Positions 19,510-26,741 are shown, counted from the stretch's first letter. The stretch: DNA of 64,000 nucleotides from Candidatus Gastranaerophilales bacterium (GCA_944323045.1 CALUQX010000003.1:40111-104110), one strand, 5' to 3'. Notes: generated from the sequence alone by a model not told the origin. A program made the numbers and translations.

Positions 19510-19537
19510 CAAAAATGCCTCTGATAAAAAGAGGCAT
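19510..19537 (-). terminator. Terminator after the DJ-1/PfpI-like gene
   Basis: ATGCCTCT at 19515-19522 pairs with AGAGGCAT at 19530-19537. Read on the minus strand, the hairpin is followed by TTTTTG, and it begins ten bases after the stop of the gene at 19547. It separates that gene from ispF. Confidence 0.8.
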
Positions 19538-19546
19538 AAGTGAATT

Positions 19547-20269
19547 TTAAGAATTTTCTGAAAGATATTTTATTATTGCTCTGGCAAAAGTTTCTGAGGA
19601 TTGAAAGTTTTGTCCGGTGATTAAATTGTCATCTTGAATTACATTCACAGCACCGACATTTTCTTTACAGAATATTGCACCCGCGTTTTTCAATGCATCT
19701 TCTAAAAAGAATGGTGTAAGATTCTCTTTTTTATAAGCATATTCTTCATCATTTGTAAAACATGTAAGTTTACGACCGTTAACAAAAGGTATGCCATCTT
19801 TTACTGCAGGTAATAGTCCGGCTGGACCGTGACATACTGCAGCGATTAGTTTGTGATGCCTGTCAAAATAGTTAATGATATCACCAAGCGTTTCATTTTG
19901 TGCAAGGTCAAACATTGGACCGTGACCACCCGGCAGAACAATTGCATCATATACTGTATAGTCAATTGTATTCAGCGGTAAGGTATCGTTCAATGCCTTT
20001 TTGGCTTCATTCCACTTGATATCATTAATAAGACTTTCGCTTGCAGGGTCTATTGGTGAAATTTCTCCGGTAGGTGAGGCAACTGTTATGATATAGTCCT
20101 GTTCGGTAAATGCAAGATACGGACGAGCAAATTCTTCCAGCCACACGCCTGTTTTATCATGGTTTTTCGCTTCACATGCGTTTGTAACAACCATTAATAT
20201 GCGCTTTGGCAATTCGCAATTGTATGTTTCAATAACTTCGACATCTTCAATTTTATTTTCGTCAGTCAT
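19547..20269 (-). CDS. DJ-1/PfpI (class I glutamine amidotransferase-like) family protein
   Basis: A 240-residue protein of the Hsp31/glyoxalase III branch of the DJ-1 superfamily. The nucleophile elbow AAVCHGPAGLL has Cys146; GVWLEEFARPY holds the acidic partner (Glu45 or Glu46); VLPGGHGPMFDL (112-122) is the conserved loop. Members act as glyoxalases, deglycases or chaperones; which applies cannot be decided here. It is the last core gene before the accessory region and ends in its own terminator. Confidence 0.85.
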   Translation of the reverse strand: MTDENKIEDVEVIETYNCELPKRILMVVTNACEAKNHDKTGVWLEEFARPYLAFTEQDYIITVASPTGEISPIDPASESLINDIKWNEAKKALNDTLPLNTIDYTVYDAIVLPGGHGPMFDLAQNETLGDIINYFDRHHKLIAAVCHGPAGLLPAVKDGIPFVNGRKLTCFTNDEEYAYKKENLTPFFLEDALKNAGAIFCKENVGAVNVIQDDNLITGQNFQSSETFARAIIKYLSENS

Positions 20270-20383
20270 AAAAAATCCTCCTTTTGCTTATGATAAAAAC
20301 AAAAATTAACGACAAATACATTGGCTGACAGAGGAATTTTTTAATATAGCAAAAAATATATTTACAGATTTTAAGATGTAAAC

Positions 20384-20422
20384 AAACAATGCATTATAAA
20401 AAATCTGTTGACAAATAATTAA
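20384..20422 (+). pseudogene. Remnant 3' end of a paralogue of the 68-residue gene at 21020
   Basis: Codons at 20384-20422 read KQCIIKNLLTNN then stop; the intact gene at 21179 reads KQCIIKNLLADRFMP. About 30 of the first 35 bases match. Just upstream the frame gives DVN against DNVS, then a stop. A second copy of this gene therefore once stood here and only its last 13 to 16 codons survive. Confidence 0.6.
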
Positions 20423-20467
20423 TTTATTTCGCCTTGTGGTTTTCGTACAGTAAACTTTTTCCCTAAT

Positions 20468-20483
20468 AAAAAACTTCCCAGGT
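20468..20483. repeat. tRNA-Asn 3'-end-like fragment, copy 1
   Basis: AAAAAACTTCCCAGGT matches the tRNA-Asn 3' end with its following T-run (complement at 45597-45612), with one change. It is the leftmost of five such fragments left of the real element end. Its partner at 20529 is shorter. Confidence 0.5.
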
Positions 20484-20638
20484 TTCTGGCTCGCTCGCGT
20501 GTAACGGCATTACGGACTTTCGTTTTGCAATAAAAAACTTCGCTGCCTGTACAACATTGGAACTTTTTACCAAAATACTGAATGAAAAAATTGTTAATAT
20601 TAATAACCTAAAGATTTATTCCATGATAAAATCATATT

Positions 20639-21027
20639 ATGCATTATAAAGATAAAGTATTATATATAATAGCAGGTGCAAATGGCAGTGGTAAAAGTAC
20701 TCTTGCGGAAGTTCTTTTGAAAGAAAAGAATTTGGTATTTCTTAATGCTGATGAAATAGCGAAAGAAATTGCACCAAATGCAATTAATAGCGTTCCTATA
20801 TCTGCAGGCAAAGAATATTTTAAACGATTAGCACTATATTTTAGGGATGACCTGTCATTCGCTGTAGAATCAACTCTTTCGGGGTGTTCTATAATGGTTA
20901 TGATTATGCTCCGCTAGTTGCATCTTTTGGAACAAAAGAAAAATATGATATAATTAATAATGAAAAACAGGAATTATTTTATAGAATATACAAAATTGCA
21001 AAGGATGAAATAAAAGTTAATGACTGA
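20639..21027 (+). pseudogene. Zeta-toxin-like P-loop kinase, internally deleted
   Basis: The N-terminus VLYIIAGANGSGKSTLAEVL is a Walker A loop of the zeta-toxin/AAA_33 group. FLNADEIAKEI and SFAVESTLSG are the next family landmarks. After STLSG the frame is lost. In the frame shifted by two bases, the family's C-terminal end appears at once (YNGYDYAPLVASFGT, KYDIINNEKQELFYRIY) and runs to a stop at 21025-21027. Intact relatives have roughly 80 more residues in between, so this is an internal deletion plus frameshift. The stop overlaps the ATG of the 68-residue gene, the usual coupling in a two-gene module. Confidence 0.75.
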
Positions 21028-21226
21028 TAAAGATGCATTAGAATTGTTGAATATGTTTACAACAGCTGCTCAAATTGCAAAATCAAGAAATAAATTTGAG
21101 TATACTTTGAATTTGAATGAAAATGATTTGAACGAGTTATTCAAAAAAGCATTTCCTTTTATGAAAGATAACGTAAGTAAACAATGCATTATAAAAAATC
21201 TGTTGGCAGATAGATTCATGCCCTAA
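21020..21226 (+). CDS. Small hypothetical protein coupled to the zeta-like gene
   Basis: A 68-residue acidic/helical protein of unknown function. Its ATG overlaps the stop of the broken zeta-like kinase, so it was the second gene of a pair and may be its regulator or antitoxin; I recognise no antitoxin motif. A relic of a second copy lies 800 bases to the left. With its partner broken, it may no longer be under selection. Confidence 0.5.
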   Translation: MTDKDALELLNMFTTAAQIAKSRNKFEYTLNLNENDLNELFKKAFPFMKDNVSKQCIIKNLLADRFMP

Positions 21227-21279
21227 CCCAAACACTTTTACATGAAAACGGACTGGTATAAACCAGTCCGCTTTCATGT

Positions 21280-21300
21280 AAAAACTCCCCAGGTTGGACT
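21280..21300. repeat. tRNA-Asn 3'-end fragment, copy 2
   Basis: AAAAACTCCCCAGGTTGGACT is identical over 21 bases to the complement of the tRNA-Asn 3' end at 45598-45618. This is the longest of the relic copies and reaches into the T-arm. It directly follows the hairpin at 21240-21279. Confidence 0.7.
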
Positions 21301-21490
21301 GTCTTGCTTGGCGGCATTAAACGGGTCTTCGGTTGCCTGCCGCAATGTCTATGACATTTTGCAGGCAAGCCTCCGCCCTCTGCCGCCTCGCGCTCGAACC
21401 TGACAAGGCTCTGCCTTGTGGTTCTCGTCCAACTTTTGAAACTTCTGACATTACAAAAGCAGGGACAAGCCCTGCTTTTGTAATGTCAAT

Positions 21491-21508
21491 AAAAAACTCC
21501 CCAGGTTG
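21491..21508. repeat. tRNA-Asn 3'-end fragment, copy 3
   Basis: AAAAAACTCCCCAGGTTG, 18 bases matching the tRNA-Asn 3' end except for the position where the A-run begins. It directly follows the hairpin at 21447-21487 after AAT. Confidence 0.7.
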
Positions 21509-21720
21509 TCTTGGATTTGCTCCACGCTCGAATAGTTTCGCAATTGAACCTTCGGTTCAAGCTTGCTCAATATTCTCGCTATCCGGACTTGCAGCTGGGC
21601 TGCGTCGTCCGTCCGCAAATCCGCTGGACTCTTCACCAAGAGCCCTTCGGGCTGGTTGGTTCTCAAACACTAAACTTAACAAGCAAAACAAAAACCGGCA
21701 AAAGCCGGCTTTCGTTTTGC

Positions 21721-21738
21721 AATAAAAAACTCCCCAGA
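21721..21738. repeat. Left attachment site (attL) of the serine-recombinase element
   Basis: AATAAAAAACTCCCCAG repeats the sequence at the tRNA end (AATAAGAAAAAACTCCCCAGG at 45590-45610). To its left is the last hairpin module, to its right AT-rich element DNA. Read as codons it gives N-K-K-L-P-R, the same residues and frame as in the recombinase gene at the other end. That supports this copy, not the older ones, as the partner of the right-hand site. Confidence 0.75.
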
Positions 21739-21978
21739 CTGACCAACAATCGAACCATTTTGGAGCTTTTCTTCAACAGTATTACTGTAACACAAATAGA
21801 CTTATTTAACAAGATTGAAGGGTTTAACTATGATTACATAAATGGCAGGTATGTTTCATAGTTGATTTAATTATTTATTTTTGTCATTTTACTTTCCTCT
21901 TACCAAAACTTACCAACATTTTACTATTGGTAAATCCTCATAATAGCCTCCTTTTAAGAGTTTGATGAAATATGGAAA

Positions 21979-22018
21979 ACACTTTAAAGACGAAATATAG
22001 CGTCGTCGTTTAAAGTGT
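21979..22018 (+). promoter_or_regulatory. Long hairpin in the leader of the element's first operon
   Basis: ACACTTTAAA at 21979-21988 pairs with TTTAAAGTGT at 22009-22018, extended inward by GACGA against TCGTC with one bulge. No T-run follows, so it is not an ordinary terminator. It lies 58 bases before the ATG at 22076 and may be an operator or an mRNA structure. Confidence 0.45.
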
Positions 22019-22075
22019 ATTTGTGAGGAACACAAACTCACGAATTGGTAAAAAAAATAAAAAAAGGAAGGAACT

Positions 22076-22555
22076 ATGACCAAAAAAACACAAGTTGTTA
22101 CGTATATGAGAGTAACAAATCAGAAACAAGTAAGAGAAGATTATTCTCTTGAACAACAACAAAAAATTCTTAGAGATTATGCTAATAAGAATAATCTTAA
22201 AATTGTAGCAGAATTTACTGATAGTGAGTCAGCGATGGGTTTGAGTAGAAAGGAAATTAAAGAAAGGGGCACTTTTCTTAATTCTTCTAAAAATTGCTCA
22301 ACAATTTTAGTGAATAAAATTGCCAGACTAATAAGAAGAATTAAAGACCTTGCGTTAGTTGATGAAGGTATTACAATTCGTTCGTCAAGGGGAGATTTAG
22401 CCGAAAATCTAAGTATGGATTATTGGCATATATTATTCTCCAATAATTGCGTGCAAAAAGAGAAAAGAATACCAGAACCCCAAATCAAGAAGCAAAGACA
22501 ACTATTTAGAAAATTAGAAAAAGAAATTAGAAAAGAGGTAAATAATGTTAAATAA
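22076..22555 (+). CDS. Degenerate serine-recombinase-like protein (catalytic domain only)
   Basis: The 159 residues follow the resolvase fold: VVTYMRVTNQKQ, DYSLEQQQKIL, EFTDSESAMG, and TILVNKIARLIRRIKDL. But the nucleophilic Ser of the RVS motif is Thr14, and the usual KLDRISR reads KIARLIR, losing a conserved acidic residue. It ends shortly after, without recombinase or zinc-ribbon domains. It is probably unable to cut DNA. Translation begins behind an AAGGAAGGA site. In the excised circle this gene would sit just downstream of the large serine recombinase, so an accessory or directionality role is conceivable. Confidence 0.6.
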   Translation: MTKKTQVVTYMRVTNQKQVREDYSLEQQQKILRDYANKNNLKIVAEFTDSESAMGLSRKEIKERGTFLNSSKNCSTILVNKIARLIRRIKDLALVDEGITIRSSRGDLAENLSMDYWHILFSNNCVQKEKRIPEPQIKKQRQLFRKLEKEIRKEVNNVK

Positions 22556-23213
22556 TTTGTTAAAACAAACTGATAAAATAAAGTTAATTAATGAACATAG
22601 AATCATAAACTTACACGAACTGCCAATAGAAAAAAAGAAGTTTAAAGCAATGGTCGGTAAAATAAGTTTTGACAACAATACGGACGCTGGTAAGCAAAAT
22701 CAATACTTATATTTAAAGAATTTAAAAATTAAAATAGATAATATTTGGTTTAATGTCGAGAGTTCTGGTAATGCTATTAGGGTCAAGATGGGTAAAAAGT
22801 TAAAAAAAATGTTTTTAAAGGAAGATGATGTTCTGACTTTTGAAGCCCATGTCGTAAGTAGGGACGTAGAATTTGACCAAATTGAAGGTTATCACGATAT
22901 TAGCTTTAATAAACTTCATTGTGAACCACATGCAGTTTTACCCCAAAGTTATAATAGAAATATTACTGTATATATGTATAATGACATATTTTCAAAGCAT
23001 TATTGTTGTTGGCATAATAATTATGTAGAGTATTTTGATAGAAAAACTTTTGATATGAAATATGAAAGTTTTTTTGAGTTTCATACTTCTGAAGATGGGA
23101 ATTTTAAACGTCTTCTTGAACCACGAAGTATGTTTTTTGAAAGTAGAGAGTTAAAGCACTTAAGTAATATTATTGCTCTTAAGACAAAAACGGAGGTAAG
23201 ACATAATGCATAA
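22545..23213 (+). CDS. OB-fold-like small protein, divergent copy with C-terminal extension
   Basis: A 222-residue protein of unknown function. Residues 30-115 (FKAMVGKIS, QYLYLKNLKI, VKMGKKLKKMFLKEDDVLTFEAHV) align in pattern with the protein at 23528 (YRATVGRMG, RTILLKDLYL, VGQQLKNLDLKEGDVITFNARV). That segment resembles beta-barrel OB-like domains found on mobile elements. The remaining 100 residues carry aromatic and Cys/His residues (KHYCCWHNNYVEYF) and are unlike the neighbour. The start overlaps the preceding gene by 11 bases, and the next gene overlaps its end by 8, so these genes form a tight operon. Confidence 0.55.
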   Translation: MLNNLLKQTDKIKLINEHRIINLHELPIEKKKFKAMVGKISFDNNTDAGKQNQYLYLKNLKIKIDNIWFNVESSGNAIRVKMGKKLKKMFLKEDDVLTFEAHVVSRDVEFDQIEGYHDISFNKLHCEPHAVLPQSYNRNITVYMYNDIFSKHYCCWHNNYVEYFDRKTFDMKYESFFEFHTSEDGNFKRLLEPRSMFFESRELKHLSNIIALKTKTEVRHNA

Positions 23214-23538
23214 AGTTAAAATCTCACTTCCAAATTGGCTTGTAATTTTATTGAACGAGTACGAGAAAGAAGGATATATAGAAATAAATAAATTTATAGC
23301 AGGCTCAATTTCTGATTTTATCAACATATTTAATCTTGATAAAGATTCATTATCTACAAGTAATTCACCAAAATCTGATATGGTTATAAATTTACCTTTA
23401 GATACTGTGGAATTAGTGAACGTTATCGCAAAAAAATATGACGTTCAAAGTTCAGACATAGTTTTTACTGCTCTAGGGCACACAATTCCTGTATTAATAA
23501 CCTACATTGAAGAATGTGGAGGTTATGATGAGAAATAA
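23206..23538 (+). CDS. Putative tandem ribbon-helix-helix DNA-binding protein
   Basis: A 110-residue protein. The start VKISLPNWLVILLNEYEKEG followed by INKFIAGSISDFI has the strand-helix-helix spacing of CopG/Arc proteins. A second similar stretch (MVINLPLDTVELVNVIAKKY then DIVFTALGHTIPVLI) lies in the C-terminal half. Two such units in one chain would be a covalent dimer. This is a pattern judgement and not a firm family match. It may regulate the element's left operon. Overlaps both neighbours. Confidence 0.45.
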   Translation: MHKVKISLPNWLVILLNEYEKEGYIEINKFIAGSISDFINIFNLDKDSLSTSNSPKSDMVINLPLDTVELVNVIAKKYDVQSSDIVFTALGHTIPVLITYIEECGGYDEK

Positions 23539-23986
23539 AGTAAAAGAAATCGGTAATAAAACCAGAGAAAGATATAGAGCTACTGTTGGAAGAATGGGCA
23601 TTAAATCTAATGACCATAAAGGCTTTCCTGAAAGAACCATTCTGTTAAAAGACTTATATTTACTTACAGATGATAATGAAGAATTAGTAACAGACCACTT
23701 ATGGAAAACTGTAGGTCAACAATTAAAAAATCTCGATTTAAAAGAAGGTGATGTTATAACCTTCAACGCTAGAGTAGGTTCTTACAAAAAAGGTTATAAA
23801 ACTAAAGTTACTGATTACACATTAAAGTATATGACGAAAATTGAAGTAATTAGAGAAGATAGACCTCTCCAAGAAGGAGAAAAGACATCTTCCACAGAAC
23901 CTACGTGGAAAGAACTTTGGGAAGCACAAAGGGCAGCCAGAGAAAGACGATTTAAAGAAGAAATTGAAGAATGCTGTAATTACTGA
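23528..23986 (+). CDS. OB-fold-like single-domain protein
   Basis: About 153 residues. The pattern YRATVGRMG, RTILLKDLYLLTDD, DHLWKTVG, LKEGDVITFNARVGSYKKGY resembles a small beta-barrel protein family common on Gram-positive phages and mobile elements; its exact job is not known to me. Nucleic-acid binding is a reasonable inference from the OB-like pattern and the Lys/Arg content. GGAGG at 23518-23522 fits the ATG at 23528 best (ATG at 23525 is too close; a TTG further up is unlikely). The acidic and basic C-terminus is probably disordered. Confidence 0.55.
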   Translation: MRNKVKEIGNKTRERYRATVGRMGIKSNDHKGFPERTILLKDLYLLTDDNEELVTDHLWKTVGQQLKNLDLKEGDVITFNARVGSYKKGYKTKVTDYTLKYMTKIEVIREDRPLQEGEKTSSTEPTWKELWEAQRAARERRFKEEIEECCNY

Positions 23987-24001
23987 TGATTATATTTTAA
24001 G

Positions 24002-24076
24002 GAAAGGAGTGATGAAAGATTCTCCATCACTCCTCCCTTCTCTTTTGAATGGGTAAAGTAGAGAATCAGAAGGGAA
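24002..24076 (+). promoter_or_regulatory. Attenuator-like pair of alternative hairpins
   Basis: AGGAGTGATG (24005-24014) pairs perfectly with CATCACTCCT (24025-24034), followed by CCCTTCTCTTTT. Competing pairings exist: CCCTTCT (24034-24040) with AGAAGGG (24069-24075), which masks the ribosome-binding region of the gene at 24084, and GATTCTC with GAGAATC. Mutually exclusive folds just before a large gene suggest control of readthrough or translation. Confidence 0.45.
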
Positions 24077-24083
24077 TTATATA

Positions 24084-25652
24084 ATGGAGAATCTGGAGCT
24101 TAGCTCAAATAGCAATTATGCTAATAATATCTCAAAAAGCCTTGAATATATGCAATATGTGTTTCTTGAAGATGACTTTGAGAACTCATTTAAGTTTGAA
24201 GATATAGCTGATGAAGATTTAGAAGATGCAGAAATAAATAATCATCCTATAACAAATAATATATTTCTTAATGTACATAACTTAAACCATGATAATAATA
24301 AAATAATAGATAAAGAAGAAAGATGTATTATTAATCTTATTAATCCTCCTAATGCATATAGGGAATTATCTATTGTATTTGGTTATAACAATATAAAACA
24401 AATACTGAAAGGTAAAATAGAATATCAAACCTTAATTAATAAATTAAAATATAGAGGTAAACATAAAGTAACTTTAGATGTTAATGAATTAAAACGTATT
24501 GTTTACAAATATATTGATACTGTTAAAGATTTAAACCAAAGACCATTTAGTTACTTTGATGAAGATGTGGTAACAAGTTTCATCAACTACTACAAAGATG
24601 GTTCAATTAATAGCATTGTTTCTTATTACATTAAAAAAGCACAAGCCAAGAATAAAAACCATTCAAAACTGGATAATATCATTTTTACTTTTAATGTTGA
24701 TTCTTTTAGGTCTATTCATTTTGGTATAACTCCTGATAACTTTAACTTCAATCCTCATGATGATAGAGAAATCTTTATTCTTGACTATATAAGAATGTAT
24801 TGGGAACTATATATGCTACTTGTATTTACTCATATTTGTAATATTTCACAAGAAGATGAAGAAGCTTATTTTATCAAGTTCTACAAGGTAATAACACTAG
24901 CCGTTTTTACTGGCATGAAAATGTTCCTACAATTGGAACTTAATAGAAGCTATGGAGAATTTTATGAGGAATTAAAAGGATTTAAGACTAAAGACAATAA
25001 ATATTTATCAGATTCTGGCACAAAAGAAAGACAACAAATTACCTTTAAAATAAAGAATTCAGATTTCTTAACTGAAGCATATAAACAGGAATATCAAGGT
25101 GCAATATGCATTGATAAAAGAATAGGCGAAGTTAAAAACGACAAACATATAGATATTTTATTAACAATTATGAGAGGAAGTAATGATAATAAAGCATTTT
25201 TTGAACTCACTATTTCGGGACAGTATCCATTGGGAAGGATATATAGCTCAGATACTAACCCAGAGGTCAATATAAATCTCAATAATATGTATGCCTATGG
25301 ATTATCTATAATGCAGCCTATAATCTATTTATTCAGAACGTGTCTAAATTATTCAAAAGACTTAGAAATAAAGTCTTATTATACTGAACTACAAGCTTAC
25401 CTTGAGAAATATAAAGGTGTAAAGACTCATGGATTAGTTCCAAAGTTATTATCAGTGATACTTTTAGCAATACATAAAAGACCGAATGAGGAAGAATTAA
25501 CAACAATTCTCAATAAGTATTTTAAGACAACTGATAAAGTACAAAAAGCTGAATTTAGAAAGCTATATAAAGACATTGAAACAAGCCTTGCAAAAAAGAA
25601 AGATAGGTTGATAGATAAGATGAGAGAGGAGTTGTGGAGAATTGTTTGGTAA
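24084..25652 (+). CDS. Hypothetical protein, 522 residues
   Basis: I do not recognise a family. The first 80 residues are acidic and Asn-rich and look disordered. A helical, aromatic-rich body follows (SYFDEDVVTSFINYYKDG, ILDYIRMYWELYMLLVFTHIC). The middle has beta-like ISGQYPLGRIY and the C-terminus Lys-rich helices. It shows no Walker motif, no Cys cluster and no membrane segment beyond one moderately hydrophobic helix. It overlaps the next gene by 11 bases, so the two probably work together, possibly in replication or maintenance of the element. Confidence 0.6.
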   Translation: MENLELSSNSNYANNISKSLEYMQYVFLEDDFENSFKFEDIADEDLEDAEINNHPITNNIFLNVHNLNHDNNKIIDKEERCIINLINPPNAYRELSIVFGYNNIKQILKGKIEYQTLINKLKYRGKHKVTLDVNELKRIVYKYIDTVKDLNQRPFSYFDEDVVTSFINYYKDGSINSIVSYYIKKAQAKNKNHSKLDNIIFTFNVDSFRSIHFGITPDNFNFNPHDDREIFILDYIRMYWELYMLLVFTHICNISQEDEEAYFIKFYKVITLAVFTGMKMFLQLELNRSYGEFYEELKGFKTKDNKYLSDSGTKERQQITFKIKNSDFLTEAYKQEYQGAICIDKRIGEVKNDKHIDILLTIMRGSNDNKAFFELTISGQYPLGRIYSSDTNPEVNINLNNMYAYGLSIMQPIIYLFRTCLNYSKDLEIKSYYTELQAYLEKYKGVKTHGLVPKLLSVILLAIHKRPNEEELTTILNKYFKTTDKVQKAEFRKLYKDIETSLAKKKDRLIDKMREELWRIVW

Positions 25653-26694
25653 TATTTTGATTGATAGAATAAGGTTTTCAAAGAGAATAGACTTTATTGA
25701 TACTCCTTATGTATTGCAACAAGAATTAAAAAATGAATTACAGAAACATTTTCTAGAGAATGCATTTAATGTTAATTTTGACAAGAAGTTTTTCAGGGTT
25801 GATTTTAATCCTGCCAGATACTTAGATGAAGTAACTGTAGAAAATTCAAAGAAACCAAATTTAAATCTCGATATGATTGATGAAAAGAAATTCCTTAGGC
25901 TTTTGCAATATATTTACCACTTTTTAGGGGAGTGTAATGTAACTTGGATTGATATTACAAAGAACCTTATTGTAGAAAATCCTGTAAAAACTTATATTAA
26001 AGCTCTATACGGTAGAAAGTTTAAATATCCATATAAGGTTAATGATGAAAATTCTGATATTAATAACTCTAGTTTGGTCTTAAGTCCATTAAAAAGAAAA
26101 AAAGCTTCCAATTGTAGAAACTTAAATAGGAAAATTACTTTTTATGACAAAATAAAGCAAATCCAAAGCAAAACTAAAAATGCTAGATTTATTGATAATA
26201 TTTGGCTTACAAGTGAAGAAATTGCTCAAATTCCTTCTTTGAATTATGAAAGAAATAAGGGAAGGTTGTACCTTGATAATTTACACGGACTAAATATTCT
26301 AAGATGTGAGCAAAGATACAAATATACTGCAAATATTAAACGGATAACACATTTCTTGCTTAATTTAAAAGAAGAAAATGAACTAAGAATATCTACGCTT
26401 ATTTATTTACTGGAAGAAGGAACTCTATATAATAAATTAGATGAGTTTTATACTGAAGAACTTAGAAAATATGTGTTTTTTGATACTATCGAAGATATCG
26501 AAGAATCTAACAATAAGTATATTCCGATAATAAAAGACCTTGTAGAAGAATACAATGAAATAGATTTAATGGCTTTTGAACCATTATTTACAGAAATTGG
26601 ATATAAAGATAAATTTCATAGAGCAATAAAAACTATTCAACAACAAACTTTAGGAATTTATTATAATGAACTCTATAATAAGTTTAATATCTAA
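25642..26694 (+). CDS. Possible replication initiator, phage gene II/X-like
   Basis: A 350-residue basic protein. Tentative likeness to rolling-circle initiators of the gene II/X group rests on a start like MFxxIxIDxIRF, FFRVDFNPARYL, the RKITFYDKIKQ segment (compare xxYDKxxE), and ILRCEQRYK (compare LRxExR). I could not locate a clear HUH motif or catalytic Tyr. The first codon appears to be TTG, close behind GGAG, so the start is uncertain. Its coupling to the 522-residue gene and the structured DNA just after its stop are compatible with a replication module. Confidence 0.4.
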   Translation: MFGNILIDRIRFSKRIDFIDTPYVLQQELKNELQKHFLENAFNVNFDKKFFRVDFNPARYLDEVTVENSKKPNLNLDMIDEKKFLRLLQYIYHFLGECNVTWIDITKNLIVENPVKTYIKALYGRKFKYPYKVNDENSDINNSSLVLSPLKRKKASNCRNLNRKITFYDKIKQIQSKTKNARFIDNIWLTSEEIAQIPSLNYERNKGRLYLDNLHGLNILRCEQRYKYTANIKRITHFLLNLKEENELRISTLIYLLEEGTLYNKLDEFYTEELRKYVFFDTIEDIEESNNKYIPIIKDLVEEYNEIDLMAFEPLFTEIGYKDKFHRAIKTIQQQTLGIYYNELYNKFNI

Positions 26695-26697
26695 AAG

Positions 26698-26741
26698 CAG
26701 CTCCTGGCTCGCCTTATAAGGCTGGCATGTGTTTTGAGCTG
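26698..26741. repeat. Nested hairpins after the Rep-like gene
   Basis: An outer stem CAGCTC/GAGCTG (26698-26703 with 26736-26741) encloses a palindrome GCCTTATAAGGC (26711-26722). It lies four bases after the stop of the Rep-like gene, is GC-rich for this region and has no T-run. It could be an origin-like nick region, a processing site, or a weak terminator. Confidence 0.4.

Larger units (their letters stand above)
20270..20638. other. Non-coding stretch with gene-end and attachment-site remnants
   Basis: No intact gene. It holds the upstream region of the DJ-1-like gene and a 35-base remnant of a small gene's 3' end (20384-20422). It also holds a fragment resembling the tRNA-Asn 3' end (20468-20483) and a second partial copy AATAAAAAACT at 20529-20539. 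Sharp GC-rich patches alternate with AT-rich sequence, unlike ordinary intergenic DNA here. I read it as the oldest scar of repeated insertion next to tRNA-Asn. Confidence 0.5.
21240..21720 (-). repeat. Three hairpin plus tRNA-end modules
   Basis: Each module, read on the minus strand, is CTGGGGAG-T-run, then at once a long hairpin. Hairpins are at 21240-21279 (18-bp stem), 21447-21487 (18-bp perfect stem) and 21683-21720 (17-bp stem). Their sequences differ but size and layout agree. The mismatches in the first and third are G-U pairs only if the minus strand is transcribed, hinting that the structure is selected as minus-strand RNA. Two GC-rich segments between them share GAGAACCA and a short hairpin (AAGG-CAGAG-CCTT or AGCC-CGAA-GGGCT). 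Confidence 0.6.
21228..22075. other. Attachment-site graveyard and left edge of the element
   Basis: No convincing gene, though long frames cross it. 21240-21720 alternates long hairpins, tRNA-Asn 3' fragments and GC-rich segments of 140-180 bases. 21721 begins the current element. 21739-21861 is an open frame that would continue the serine recombinase in the excised circle. 21862-22075 is AT-rich leader DNA with inverted repeats (TACCAA against TTGGTA at about 21911-21932, GTGAG against CTCAC near 22030) and a strong hairpin at 21979-22018. Confidence 0.55.

Noticed and set aside
21333..21725. Open frame of 130 codons across the hairpin region
   Set aside because: It runs through repeat modules, hairpins and tRNA fragments, has an odd composition and no ribosome-binding site. 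The openness comes from the GC-rich non-coding segments.
21240..21738. Hairpin/T-run modules as ordinary rho-independent terminators
   Set aside because: On the minus strand the T-run comes before the hairpin, not after it, and on the plus strand an A-run follows. Neither order fits a standard terminator.
20468..21738. True integron cassette array
   Set aside because: No tyrosine integron integrase is present, the repeated core is a tRNA 3' end, and only one module contains genes. Scars of serine-recombinase insertion explain it with fewer assumptions.
21511..21861. Open frame of 116 codons crossing the left attachment site
   Set aside because: Not a gene as it stands: its left half is repeat DNA. 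Only the part right of 21721 looks coding, and it is better explained as the tail of the integrase in the circular form.
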